A stretch of DNA of 64,000 bases from RGIG6353 sp964558655. GTDB lineage: Bacteria > Bacillota > Clostridia > Oscillospirales > SIG627. The position numbers were made by a program, and so were the translations under genes. Positions 1 through 7,970 of the stretch are shown piece by piece (the stretch's first letter is position 1; each line of letters starts with the position of its first letter). The notes under the pieces were generated by a model that was given only the letters and a program-made list of their open reading frames with translations, did no database searches and was not told the origin of the DNA. The stretch is from positions 1-64,000 of the forward strand of contig CAZLEX010000001.1 in NCBI GenBank assembly GCA_964558655.1, in the 5' to 3' direction.

Positions 1-2
1 AA

Positions 3-336
3 GTAATGTTTAATAGGAATTGTGACGAAAAATACAAGTTAAAACTTAAACCCGTTAAAACAGACAATGACCAATTGTTGCTTTTAATAAAGGACAAAAT
101 TGATGATATGGATCGCAATTCCAATATCTATAAAAACTACATACACAAAGTCTATATTTAAGGCAACAGATTATCCGGCTATTGCAAATAATGTGGATGA
201 TAATAGAGGCAATTCTGTTCACAAAAGGTACAGGACTAAAGAGTTAATATTCAATGATAATCGAATATGGATTTCAACACAGTTCTTTGAGTCCGATAGA
301 GATGCTGTTATCGAATGGTATAAAAATCATCTTTAA
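3..336 (+). pseudogene. unidentified gene remnant, possibly frameshifted
   Basis: Two short open stretches lie in different frames at the left edge: one of about 50 codons open from the window edge to a stop at 159-161, and one ending at 336 with the C-terminus EWYKNHL. They overlap at about 100-160, as expected if one gene had lost its frame there. The second stretch has no convincing ribosome binding site, and I recognise no family in either. The joined product would be about 110 residues, charged and soluble, with its start outside the window. It may instead be two unrelated fragments. The decayed mobile-element gene just downstream makes decay plausible here. Confidence 0.3.
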
Positions 337-344
337 TCGTACAA

Positions 345-508
345 AGTATTAGGGTATCCCGACCGAGTACCGTTTTGTAGCCGCAGGAGTAAAAACAGTC
401 TGCTTGCTAAGATAATGCAAATTATCGTGCGGCAGGCTGTTTTGCGAAGGTGGATAACCAAATGGTCTGCTCGCTAAGAATAAACATCAACCTAAAATTT
501 ACAAAAAT
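345..508. other. noncoding stretch with a nested hairpin
   Basis: No gene is visible. An imperfect long hairpin spans 391-443: the outer arm AAAACAGTCTGC pairs with GCAGGCTGTTTT, and an inner stem GATAAT/ATTATC closes on a GCAA loop. A near copy of the left arm region (GTCTGCTCGCTAAGA) recurs at about 463-477. No T-run follows, so it is not an obvious terminator. It may be a scar or end structure of the decayed mobile element to its right. Confidence 0.4.
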
Positions 509-552
509 AAAGGCACAGTCAACGGATTTTTTCGTCCGTCGGCTGTGCCTTT
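509..552. terminator. bidirectional intrinsic terminator
   Basis: An 18-bp stem (AAAGGCACAG... pairing with ...CTGTGCCTTT, two imperfect positions) closes on a short T-rich loop and has A/T runs on both sides. It separates the left remnants from the minus-strand small gene ending at 562. Confidence 0.7.
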
Positions 553-561
553 ACTGTTATT

Positions 562-735
562 TTATAGTGTGATTATCTTAACTTTTTTCTTCTTGGAATT
601 TAAGATTTTAAGTAGCGTATCATCTATTCCGTCGGTATATTTACCTGCCAAAATAAGAGCATTTTTCTTGGAAATCAAACTTTGAATTATCAAAGTTCGT
701 TCCTCATCAGTGAGATAAAAATAAAATTTACTCAT
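562..735 (-). CDS. small mobile-element-associated protein (57 aa)
   Basis: A 57-codon minus-strand frame begins MSKFYFYLTDEERTLIIQSL and ends in a lysine-rich tail (KKKKVKIITL). Its ATG overlaps the stop of the tnpV remnant (ATGA), which indicates translational coupling and supports a real gene. It resembles short proteins that accompany tnpV-type genes in clostridial transposons and integrative elements. That assignment is from memory of the family, and the function is unknown. It is intact, whereas its upstream partner is broken, so it may be a surviving passenger without function. Confidence 0.55.
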   Translation of the reverse strand: MSKFYFYLTDEERTLIIQSLISKKNALILAGKYTDGIDDTLLKILNSKKKKVKIITL

Positions 736-920
736 ACAAAAATCACTTCCGTATTCACGATTTCTGTTGCTCTGTTACGGATGTTATTCATGTTATGTAC
801 CCATTCCATAGGAGAAATTGCTTTCAATTTTCCATAACATTTTCTTTTTCGGCAAGTGATTTTACAGTCTGCTCAAACATTTCTTTCATTGTGATTTTGG
901 ATAAATTAACATCAAAAGGA
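732..920 (-). pseudogene. tnpV: TnpV-like transposon-encoded protein, C-terminal remnant
   Basis: Read on the minus strand, the sequence gives MFEQTVKSLAEKENVME, then after a one-base frame change near 827-830 LKAISPMEWV and NNIRNRATEIVNTEVIFV. This is the conserved C-terminal half of TnpV, a small protein encoded by clostridial transposons and integrative elements. The N-terminal half (the usual QGDY..LPDL region) is absent. The frame upstream of about 920 continues with unrelated hydrophobic residues, so the gene is both truncated and frameshifted. It marks the region as the decayed end of a mobile element. The small gene at 562-735 follows with a 4-base overlap. Confidence 0.65.
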
Positions 921-1123
921 TTTCTGTTGCAGATTTTCGATGCGATGCTTATTATAGGCGGAGCGATTATCTGCGAGTGCCAAACAAGATACGCGGAAAC
1001 AAAAAGGAAAGTCAGATACAATACAACAATAATCATTTTACCGCTATTTTGTTCTAAGGTGTAAAAGCGAAACGGCACAAAAATATGACAATAAATTTTT
1101 TGACTATAAATATCTTGCAATTA

Positions 1124-1152
1124 TTGACTTTTGGTCAATTAAGGTGTATAAT
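1124..1152 (+). promoter_or_regulatory. promoter of the ABC exporter operon with inverted repeat over the -35
   Basis: TTGACT (1124-1129), a 17-base spacer and TATAAT (1147-1152) form a near-consensus sigma-A promoter. The -35 lies inside the inverted repeat TTGAC-N5-GTCAA (about 1124-1138), which could serve as an operator. About 200 bases upstream (921-1123) contain no gene I can support. Confidence 0.75.
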
Positions 1153-1160
1153 TCGATTGA

Positions 1161-1220
1161 GTTAGCAGCGGCTAATTAAGACGCTGCTATATTAAAAAGC
1201 ACAAGTTAGCGTATGCTAAC
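1161..1220. promoter_or_regulatory. paired inverted-repeat operator in the 5' leader
   Basis: GTTAGC-N4-GCTAAC is perfect at 1205-1220, and a near copy (GTTAGC-N4-GCTAAT) lies at 1161-1176, starting 44 bp earlier, about four helical turns. The 5' copy also shares its bases with an AGCAGCG/CGCTGCT stem (1164-1188). Six-base arms with a 4-base gap suit a dimeric TetR-like repressor. Location between promoter and start codon suggests a roadblock operator or a structured leader. No regulator gene lies next to it. Confidence 0.5.
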
Positions 1221-1241
1221 CACTATATGAGAGGAGTCACT

Positions 1242-1943
1242 ATGGCTATTGTAGAATTTAAAGATGTAACCCGTGTATATACCAGCGGTGATCATGAATT
1301 GAAAGCACTGGACGGTGTGAATTTCAATCTTGACGATGGAAAATTCGTAGTTATTCTCGGTCCTTCGGGTGCGGGAAAGAGTACGCTTCTTAATATGCTT
1401 GGCGGTCTTGACAGCCCGACAAGCGGTACTATTACAGTAAACGGCAAAGACATTTCCACTCTTTCAAATAACGAACTTGCCGATTACCGTGCTTCTACTG
1501 TCGGTTTTGTATTTCAGTTTTACAACCTTATTCCAACGCTTACTGTCCATGAAAATGTTGCACTCGTAAAAGATATTTCCAAAAATGCCATTGATCCGAA
1601 AAAGATGATTGCAGAAGTTGGACTTGCCGACCATATGCAAAATTTCCCGTCTGAACTTTCAGGCGGCGAGCAACAAAGAGTATCCATTGCCCGTGCTCTT
1701 GCGAAAAATCCGAAGATTCTTCTTTGCGACGAGCCGACCGGTGCACTTGATTCCGAAACGGGAGTGCTTGTCTTAAAACTCCTTCTTTCCATGGCGAAGA
1801 ATTACGGCAAGACCATTGTTGTTGTTACTCATAATCAAAATATCGCAAAAATGGCAGATGTAGTCATTCGTGTAAAGAACGGCAAAATCAAATCTTACGA
1901 GGAACAGACAGCTCCCATGAGTGCCGATGAAGTGGAGTGGTAA
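1242..1943 (+). CDS. MacB/LolD-type ABC transporter ATP-binding protein
   Basis: ATPase subunit of an ABC exporter, about 233 aa, normal for the LolD/MacB/FtsE-like family. Visible motifs are Walker A GPSGAGKST (about residue 38), the signature LSGGEQQR, Walker B ILLCDEPT and the switch histidine in VVTHNQ. It should energise the FtsX-type permease that begins 3 bases after its stop. I place the start at MAIVEF because a GAGAGGAG ribosome binding site lies just ahead; an upstream in-frame ATG at 1227 lies within that site. Such transporters move peptides, antibiotics or lipids across or out of the membrane. The substrate here is unknown. Confidence 0.9.
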   Translation: MAIVEFKDVTRVYTSGDHELKALDGVNFNLDDGKFVVILGPSGAGKSTLLNMLGGLDSPTSGTITVNGKDISTLSNNELADYRASTVGFVFQFYNLIPTLTVHENVALVKDISKNAIDPKKMIAEVGLADHMQNFPSELSGGEQQRVSIARALAKNPKILLCDEPTGALDSETGVLVLKLLLSMAKNYGKTIVVVTHNQNIAKMADVVIRVKNGKIKSYEEQTAPMSADEVEW

Positions 1944-1946
1944 ATT

Positions 1947-4217
1947 ATGCTGATTAAAAAACTGTTCCGTACTGCATGGAGTTACAAATCGCAGTTCATT
2001 TCAATGATTATTATGATCGCAATCGGTGTTGGCGTTTTTCTCGGCTTTAATATAGAATGGAAAAGCCTTGAAACCGATGCATTTTCGTTTTTGGAAGATA
2101 CAAACTATGCCGATTTCAGAATTTATTCGGAAACCGGATTTACAGATGATGATGTAAACGCCATTCAAAACATTGACGGTGTAAATGCTGCAACACGGTA
2201 TTTAAATGTAAATGTGGGGATTAAGGATACAAAAAAATCCGTTGCTCTTAATGTGTCCGAAAACTATACCGTTTCCACGATGATGATTATGGAAGGTAAA
2301 GAATATGACGAAAGTTCCGAAGGTATTTGGCTATCGGATAAGTTTGCCGATGCCAATAATATCAAGATCGGCGATAAACTTGCATTTACATATATGGGGA
2401 TTGAAATTACCGGAGAGGTAGTCGGACTTGCAAAAAGCGGTGAAAACCTGATTTGCGTGGCTGACGAGAATCAACTTATGCCCGATTACGATGCTTTCGG
2501 ATTTGCGTATATCACACCGAAAGCATTGGAAAAAGCTCTCGGTTTTGCATTTTATCCGCAAATTAACATTATTTCCGACATGGATAAAGCGGACCTTGAG
2601 GAAGAAATCAAGAATATTACCGGAACAACATTTCTTGTCATTGAAAAAGATGATCACTATTCTTACGCCGGAGTATTGAGTGAATCCGAAGAAGGCAAAA
2701 CGATGGGTTCTGTTTTGCCGGTACTGTTCCTTGCTATCGCTATTCTCACAATGGTAACGACAATGCACCGTATTTCCGCTAACGAAAAAGTGCAGATTGG
2801 TACACTCAAAGCACTCGGATTCCGTGATCGCAAGATACTAATTCACTATACATCGTACGGTTTGATGATTGGTCTTATAGGTATGGCTCTCGGCATTACA
2901 CTCGGCTATTTTGTAGCTGCTTTTATTATCAGTTCGGACGGAATGATGGGAACCTATCTTGATATGCCCGTTTGGGATCTTGTGATGCCCGGATTTTGTA
3001 TTCCCGTTATGGTAGTGATGTTGCTGTTTTTAACGCTTATCAGTTATCTGTCTGTTAAAAAAATACTAAAAGGCACAGCAGCGGATACGCTACGACCTTA
3101 TACTCCTAAAGCAATGAAAAAGAGTGCAATCGAAAAAATTCCGTTTTGGAACAAATTATCTTTCGGCACAAAATGGAATATTCGTGATGTTCTCAGACAT
3201 AAATCTCGCAGTGCAATGACGCTCGTGGGTGTTATCGGATGCACCGTTTTGCTTGTAGGCGGACTTGGCATGAAGGATACAATGGGCAGTTTTCTTGATA
3301 TGCTTGATAATGACATTAGCAATTACACCACAAAAATAATTCTTTCGGAGTCTGCCGCAAATGAAGATTCTGCGGCACTTGCCGATGATGTAAACGGTGA
3401 CTGGCAAGCTTCAAGCGGTATTAGTTATGAGGGAAAAACTTTAAGTCTTGATATTTACAGTGCGAATAACGGCAAAATCGGATTTCTTTCGGAGGAAAAC
3501 GAACCGATGCAACTGACCGATGACGGTGTATATCTCTGCCTGCGTTTGAAAGATACCGCTAAAATCGGTGATATCATTAAGTTTTCACCTTACGGTAGCG
3601 ATAAAACCTACGAAGTAAAAGTTGCAGGCTATATTCGTTCCCTCGTCAGCGAATGTATTGTAACGACCGACACTTACGCTGATGCTGTCGGAATAGAATA
3701 TCACATTGATTCTATCTATACGGATATGGTATCTGAGGATATCGAAAATTCCGTCCTTATCTCAGGCAAGCAAGACAAGGGTACCATTATGGACAGCTAT
3801 GACAATTTTATGAAAATTATGAATACGATGATTGTGATATTGGTGGTAGCTGCCATTGTGCTTGGCATTGTAGTTCTGTATAATCTCGGTGTTATGAGTT
3901 ATGTGGAACGCTACCGTGAGCTCGCCACGCTTAAGGTTCTCGGTTTCCGTGACAAGACTATCGGAAAATTATTGATAAGTCAAAATATATGGCTAACGGT
4001 CATAGGCGTGTTGCTTGGTATTCCCGCCGGAGTGGGCGTGCTTCAAATATTGATTATCACGCTTGCCGACGAATATGAAATGAACCTCACTATCGGAGCG
4101 ATGACTTATATTATCAGTGCATTGCTGACTTTCGGAGTGTCCTTACTTGTGGGACTAATGATTTCGGGAAAGAACAAAAAAATTGATATGGTAGAAGCCT
4201 TGAAAGGAGCAGAATAA
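1947..4217 (+). CDS. FtsX/MacB-type ABC transporter permease (756 aa)
   Basis: Large membrane protein with an N-terminal membrane segment (about residues 17-37), an extracytoplasmic domain of about 190 residues, a three-segment FtsX block (about 250-375), a second soluble domain and a second FtsX block near the C-terminus (about 630-745). Both blocks contain the LATLKVLGFRD-like coupling motif seen in the family. This two-repeat design is that of single-gene permeases partnering a LolD-like ATPase. It is the middle gene of the 1242-4692 operon, with 3-base or shorter gaps, so it acts with the upstream ATPase. No truncation is seen. Confidence 0.88.
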   Translation: MLIKKLFRTAWSYKSQFISMIIMIAIGVGVFLGFNIEWKSLETDAFSFLEDTNYADFRIYSETGFTDDDVNAIQNIDGVNAATRYLNVNVGIKDTKKSVALNVSENYTVSTMMIMEGKEYDESSEGIWLSDKFADANNIKIGDKLAFTYMGIEITGEVVGLAKSGENLICVADENQLMPDYDAFGFAYITPKALEKALGFAFYPQINIISDMDKADLEEEIKNITGTTFLVIEKDDHYSYAGVLSESEEGKTMGSVLPVLFLAIAILTMVTTMHRISANEKVQIGTLKALGFRDRKILIHYTSYGLMIGLIGMALGITLGYFVAAFIISSDGMMGTYLDMPVWDLVMPGFCIPVMVVMLLFLTLISYLSVKKILKGTAADTLRPYTPKAMKKSAIEKIPFWNKLSFGTKWNIRDVLRHKSRSAMTLVGVIGCTVLLVGGLGMKDTMGSFLDMLDNDISNYTTKIILSESAANEDSAALADDVNGDWQASSGISYEGKTLSLDIYSANNGKIGFLSEENEPMQLTDDGVYLCLRLKDTAKIGDIIKFSPYGSDKTYEVKVAGYIRSLVSECIVTTDTYADAVGIEYHIDSIYTDMVSEDIENSVLISGKQDKGTIMDSYDNFMKIMNTMIVILVVAAIVLGIVVLYNLGVMSYVERYRELATLKVLGFRDKTIGKLLISQNIWLTVIGVLLGIPAGVGVLQILIITLADEYEMNLTIGAMTYIISALLTFGVSLLVGLMISGKNKKIDMVEALKGAE

Positions 4218-4219
4218 CA

Positions 4220-4573
4220 ATGGAAAATTATATTGTTATCGCAATTATGGCCGTAGCTGGCGGTTTTGGTATTTATTATGCCGTTAAGCACTTCAAAGGT
4301 CAGGGCGGATGTTGCGGAGGTAGCAATTATAAGCCGAAAAAGAAGAAGTTAAAGAATGTGCTCTGCCGAAAAAACTTTAAGGTAGAAGGTATGCATTGCG
4401 AGCGTTGTAAAAACAGAGTGGAAGAAGTGATTAACGATATGAAAGGCGTTGCCGGGAAAGTCAATCTAAAAAAAAGCGAACTTACCGTTTACTATGCTGA
4501 GGAAGTTGCCGACGATATTATTAAATCGAGAATTGAAAAAGCCGGATATACGGTAACGGATATATGGGAATAA
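4220..4573 (+). CDS. membrane-anchored Cys-rich/HMA-domain metal-binding protein
   Basis: 117 aa, with an N-terminal membrane helix (about 4-20) followed by a Cys-rich GGCCGG patch and a Lys-rich linker. This part resembles FeoB-associated Cys-rich membrane proteins. Residues about 52-115 form a heavy-metal-associated domain with the metal site GMHCERC. The combination suggests a tethered soft-metal (copper-like) chaperone. It begins 3 bases after the permease stop with AAAGGAG as ribosome binding site, so it belongs to the exporter operon and hints that metal stress or metal-dependent cargo is involved. Metal identity and direction of transfer are inference. Confidence 0.75.
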   Translation: MENYIVIAIMAVAGGFGIYYAVKHFKGQGGCCGGSNYKPKKKKLKNVLCRKNFKVEGMHCERCKNRVEEVINDMKGVAGKVNLKKSELTVYYAEEVADDIIKSRIEKAGYTVTDIWE

Positions 4574-4692
4574 CCGAATTTTTGTCGGCAGTTTGCATTG
4601 TTTTTTCCTTTCTCGGACTGTCTTGCACAATTAAACGGCTCTGCCGTAAATATGTTAAAAGACAAAATGTAACAGGCAAAAGAGAGCAATGA
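4564..4692 (+). CDS. small membrane protein (42 aa) ending the exporter operon
   Basis: ATG at 4564 overlaps the end of the HMA gene and opens 42 codons: MGITEFLSAVCIVFSFLGLS, then a basic tail with two Cys residues and many Arg/Lys. It has one predicted membrane helix (about 5-22) and a cytoplasmic positive tail. The overlap suggests translational coupling to the HMA protein, but there is no separate ribosome binding site of note. I recognise no family. It could be a fortuitous frame; the membrane-protein-like composition is the main support. Confidence 0.4.
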   Translation: MGITEFLSAVCIVFSFLGLSCTIKRLCRKYVKRQNVTGKREQ

Positions 4693-4989
4693 ATAATTGC
4701 CAAATTTAACAAGTGTATGGCACGATTCGATATTTTATGTCAATAGTTGTGGTTAAATTTTCAAAAAAAGAATTGAACAGTGCGGTCGAGGAAACTCGAT
4801 CGCATTATCGTGTGTTGAAAATCCGATAATAAAGCATATGAAAATTTACTATGCGACCGCTATATAGGAAGGTTCATTTCGGTTAGATTAAAGTTTGTAA
4901 TCTTCCGTCTTTTCTGCTTTTTCAATCCAAAGCATCTACTTGTCCGAAGTTTTCACCGTTTAGGAGGCTCAATTCTTTGGGATGCATTG
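4693..4989. other. intergenic region with stacked hairpins
   Basis: No gene is seen. A stem TGCGGTCGAG/CTCGATCGCA with a GAAA loop lies at 4781-4804, immediately followed by ATTATCG/CGATAAT arms (about 4804-4833). A GCGACCGC copy near 4855 could pair alternatively with GCGGTCG. No clear T-run follows the first hairpin. The region lies between the exporter operon and a convergent AraC gene, so it probably holds the termination signals or an element boundary. Confidence 0.35.
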
Positions 4990-5841
4990 TTATGTGCCGG
5001 AATGTTTATGCTTATTCGGGGACAGTCCGAAATGATGTTTATATGCTCTGCTGAATGAATATATCGATTGATATCCGAGATCTTCCGCTACTTTCGTTAC
5101 GGAATAATTTCGAAGAAGCCGATTAGCAAGTAACATTCGTTTGTTATTGCGGTATTCTATTAAACTTATTCCGAATGTCTGTTTAAACTTTTTTTCTAAA
5201 TAAAATTTACTTTGAAAAAAGCATTTTGCAAAATCGTCAAGATTCATTTGAAATCCATTCCCCGCATCAATGTAATCTCTGATTTGATATGCCACATTTG
5301 AAGAAAAGTTGTCATCTTCCGTAACATTTGGAAAATTTGCATCTATGATAACCGATATCAATCGTATCATAGATGCTTTTTTTGCAAGCTGAGATGTATC
5401 TTTGGAAATGATTTTGAAAAAATCGTAAAGAAATTCGTTTTTATTCGGTACCGTTATGAGCGGCACAGAGGAATAAGAGGAAAAGTAATCCTTATGTATC
5501 CAGCTTTTTTCAGTTTCCGTCATAACATCGATATCTTTAAACGATATCGGAATTATTTCACTTTGAGGACGGTATGTTATATCAAAATGTATATGCGGTT
5601 GATATATTTCTCCTCTCTCAATCTGAAAACCGTGCGGGATTCCCGGCCGAATAAAGATAAAGTCTCCGGATTTGCAGGAATATGATTTATCATCGTATGT
5701 AAGTGTAAAATTTCCTTTTTCCAGATAGATTAACTCATAATCGTAAATAACTCGGCGTGCGATATTATGATTTGATGGAATAACGGATTGTATAGCCAAG
5801 CGAATGTAAGGATTTATCAATGACAAATGCGTAAGTATCAC
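4990..5841 (-). CDS. AraC-family transcriptional regulator
   Basis: About 283 aa. Residues about 20-110 form a cupin-like ligand-binding domain (GDFIFIRPGIPHGFQIERG), and residues about 180-280 carry the two helix-turn-helix motifs of AraC proteins (LDDFAKCFFQSKFYLEKKF and VTKVAEDLGYQSIYSFSRAY). Such proteins usually sense sugars and activate adjacent catabolic genes. It is divergent from the GH172-family gene at 5967, its likely target. The start is uncertain: the longest frame begins with GTG at 5841 just after AAGG, and TTG codons slightly downstream are alternatives. Confidence 0.85.
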   Translation of the reverse strand: MILTHLSLINPYIRLAIQSVIPSNHNIARRVIYDYELIYLEKGNFTLTYDDKSYSCKSGDFIFIRPGIPHGFQIERGEIYQPHIHFDITYRPQSEIIPISFKDIDVMTETEKSWIHKDYFSSYSSVPLITVPNKNEFLYDFFKIISKDTSQLAKKASMIRLISVIIDANFPNVTEDDNFSSNVAYQIRDYIDAGNGFQMNLDDFAKCFFQSKFYLEKKFKQTFGISLIEYRNNKRMLLANRLLRNYSVTKVAEDLGYQSIYSFSRAYKHHFGLSPNKHKHSGT

Positions 5842-5966
5842 CGCCTTATAACAAGAAATGTTAAAACTAAAGCATTATTTGCTATTTACATTATAATACA
5901 TTTATAATTATTATTATAATGAAAAATACTAAAATTTCAATATAAAATTAGTACGGAGGACAATAA

Positions 5967-7028
5967 ATGTTAAGAAATCTTACATTAAAAAAAGATATTC
6001 GCACTTTTTCGGTTTGTCCCGAAAATCCGACAGGTAAAAAGGGTGAAGGCGGAAAAGCGACGCTTGAAGAGGGGAGTGCGGCGTGGTCAGCACGGGAGCT
6101 CGGACGAGGTTGGAAAGTAAACCCGTACATTGTGCTTGAAGCGGGTAAGACGGCGGTTATTGCCGATATTGAAGGTGAGGGATCTATAAAGCATTTTTGG
6201 ATTACAGACAGTGCAGAGTACGGCAGACAGCTTATATTGAGAATTTTTTTCGATGGGCAGAACACTCCTGCCGTTTACTCTCCTTTATCTGATTTTTTTG
6301 CAAATGCGGATAATTGCGAATATCGGCAAATCAGTAGCCTTGCCATGTGCTATAATCCTCGCAAAGGCATGAATTGTTATTTTGAAATGCCTTATTTTAA
6401 GGGCTTTCGTGTGGAAATAGAAAATATAGGAGCAGTATCTGCAAATATATACTACCAAATAGACTGTGAAGAAAAAAAGATATCTTCCGACAGCCTTTAT
6501 TTTCATGCACAATTCAGACGCACAAATCCGTTGCCTTACAAAACAGCGTACACTATATTGGATAATATCAAGGGCTTTGGTCTATATGTCGGAACTTATT
6601 TACACTGGGGTACCAAAAGCAACGGTTGGTGGGGTGAAGGTGAAATCAAATTTTTTGTAGACGGAGATAGTGATTTTCCAAGTATATGCGGTACGGGAAC
6701 AGAAGATTATTTTTGCGGTGCGTATAATTTTGATGTAAACGGAAAATATATCGAATTTTCCACTCCATATTCAGGACTTTCAAAAGTCGGATATACGAAT
6801 GATACCTATAAATCGCAAAGATATTTTGATATGTATCGCTGGCACATCACGGATCCGATTTACTTTAAGGAAGATTTGCGGGTAACCATACAGGCACTCG
6901 GCTGGCGAAACGGCAGCAGGTACCTTCCTTTGCAAGATGACATTTCGTCTGTTGCCTATTGGTATTCGGATAATCTTAGCGATATTTATCCCTCAATGCC
7001 GTCCGCCGATGAGTTGGAGCTGACATAA
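5967..7028 (+). CDS. GH172 / DUF2961 family glycoside hydrolase
   Basis: 353 aa, close to the usual size of single-domain DUF2961 proteins, with the hallmark motifs HFWITD near residue 75, GEGEIKFFVDGD and GTGTEDYF near 220-245. Two Glu residues in the latter motifs correspond to the presumed catalytic acids of GH172. Characterised members act on alpha-D-fructofuranosides and alpha-D-arabinofuranosides, so the substrate is probably a furanoside. No signal peptide is visible, suggesting an intracellular enzyme acting on imported oligosaccharides. AT-rich DNA with repeated TATAAT hexamers (5890-5920) precedes it and lies between it and the divergent AraC gene. Confidence 0.8.
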   Translation: MLRNLTLKKDIRTFSVCPENPTGKKGEGGKATLEEGSAAWSARELGRGWKVNPYIVLEAGKTAVIADIEGEGSIKHFWITDSAEYGRQLILRIFFDGQNTPAVYSPLSDFFANADNCEYRQISSLAMCYNPRKGMNCYFEMPYFKGFRVEIENIGAVSANIYYQIDCEEKKISSDSLYFHAQFRRTNPLPYKTAYTILDNIKGFGLYVGTYLHWGTKSNGWWGEGEIKFFVDGDSDFPSICGTGTEDYFCGAYNFDVNGKYIEFSTPYSGLSKVGYTNDTYKSQRYFDMYRWHITDPIYFKEDLRVTIQALGWRNGSRYLPLQDDISSVAYWYSDNLSDIYPSMPSADELELT

Positions 7029-7083
7029 TTTTTGTTTGAGCTTAAATTCATGGCAAAATTTTGAAAACATATTTTTTCTTCCC

Positions 7084-7112
7084 TTGACAATGCGATTTGT
7101 AAGTGGTAAAAT
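7084..7112 (+). promoter_or_regulatory. nagB promoter
   Basis: TTGACA at 7084-7089, a 17-base spacer and TAAAAT at 7107-7112, followed by AGGAGG (about 7139) five bases before the nagB ATG. Confidence 0.75.
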
Positions 7113-7150
7113 GAAGTCAATCGAATTATTTTATGTTTCAGGAGGTTATC

Positions 7151-7873
7151 ATGAAATTTATTGTATGCGAAAATTATGAAAAAATGTCCGAAAAAGCCGC
7201 TGAAATTTTTGCTTCTCAGCTTATTTTGAAGCCGGACAGCGTTCTCGGACTTGCGACAGGTACGACTCCTATCGGGACATATGACAGACTTGTTGAGATG
7301 AACCGTGCAGGTAAGATTGACTTTTCTCTCGTTAAAACATTCAATCTTGACGAATATTATCCCATAAAAGCCGAAAACGATCAAAGTTATCGCTATTTTA
7401 TGAATAAGTATCTCTTCGACAAGGTTAACATTGATAAGAAAAACACCCATGTTCCGAACGGTGAAGCCGCTGATCCCAATGTTGAAGGAAAAGAGTATGA
7501 TGCTATGCTCGCCGAAGCGGGAGGAGTTGATATTCAGCTTCTCGGTATCGGCAGAAACGGACACATTGCTTTTAACGAGCCGGATACTTATCTCATTGCG
7601 GGAACTCACAAGACCGGACTTACCGAAGATACGATAGAGGCAAATTCACGCTTGTTTAACGATATTTCGGAAGTTCCTCATCACGCTCTCACAATGGGTA
7701 TGGTGTCCATTATGAGTGCGAAAATGATAGTGCTTTTGGCAAACGGAAAAGGTAAGCATGATGCAATTGTAAAGCTTCTCGACGATAAAATTACTCCGGA
7801 CTGTCCGGCAAGTTTCCTGAAGCTTCATCCGAATGTTGTTATTATTTGCGATAAAGAAGCGTACGAAGGCTGA
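7151..7873 (+). CDS. nagB: glucosamine-6-phosphate deaminase
   Basis: Converts glucosamine 6-phosphate to fructose 6-phosphate and ammonia in amino-sugar catabolism. 240 aa from the ATG behind AGGAGG, the size of short Bacillota NagB. The phosphate-binding loop GLATGTTPIGTY, the FNLDEYY motif with the ring-opening Asp, and GRNGHIAFNEP with the catalytic His and Glu are present. Asn stands where the E. coli enzyme has Asp before the GH pair, a substitution I recall as usual for short Bacillota enzymes. The C-terminal lid is short, so allosteric control like that of E. coli is unlikely. It has its own strong promoter and a terminator at 7931, so it is monocistronic. Confidence 0.92.
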   Translation: MKFIVCENYEKMSEKAAEIFASQLILKPDSVLGLATGTTPIGTYDRLVEMNRAGKIDFSLVKTFNLDEYYPIKAENDQSYRYFMNKYLFDKVNIDKKNTHVPNGEAADPNVEGKEYDAMLAEAGGVDIQLLGIGRNGHIAFNEPDTYLIAGTHKTGLTEDTIEANSRLFNDISEVPHHALTMGMVSIMSAKMIVLLANGKGKHDAIVKLLDDKITPDCPASFLKLHPNVVIICDKEAYEG

Positions 7874-7930
7874 GATTGTTACTGTAAAAAATACGCCTGA
7901 TTATGTGACACCCAAAAGTCAGAATTTTTG

Positions 7931-7970
7931 CAGCGTAGCGGTTTAGATAACTGCTACGCTGTTGTTGTAT
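7931..7970 (+). terminator. nagB terminator
   Basis: Perfect 9-bp stem CAGCGTAGC (7931-7939) with GCTACGCTG (7953-7961), followed by TTGTTGTAT. Confidence 0.65.

Noticed and set aside
824..1120. A 98-codon minus-strand frame upstream of the ABC operon
   Set aside because: Only its C-terminal end matches TnpV; the rest is unlike any family, lacks a ribosome binding site, and is followed by a frameshift. It is treated as part of a pseudogene.
5890..5940. AT-rich run with repeated TATAAT before the GH172 gene as a phage-like or replication element
   Set aside because: It fits an ordinary AT-rich divergent promoter region between an AraC gene and its target.
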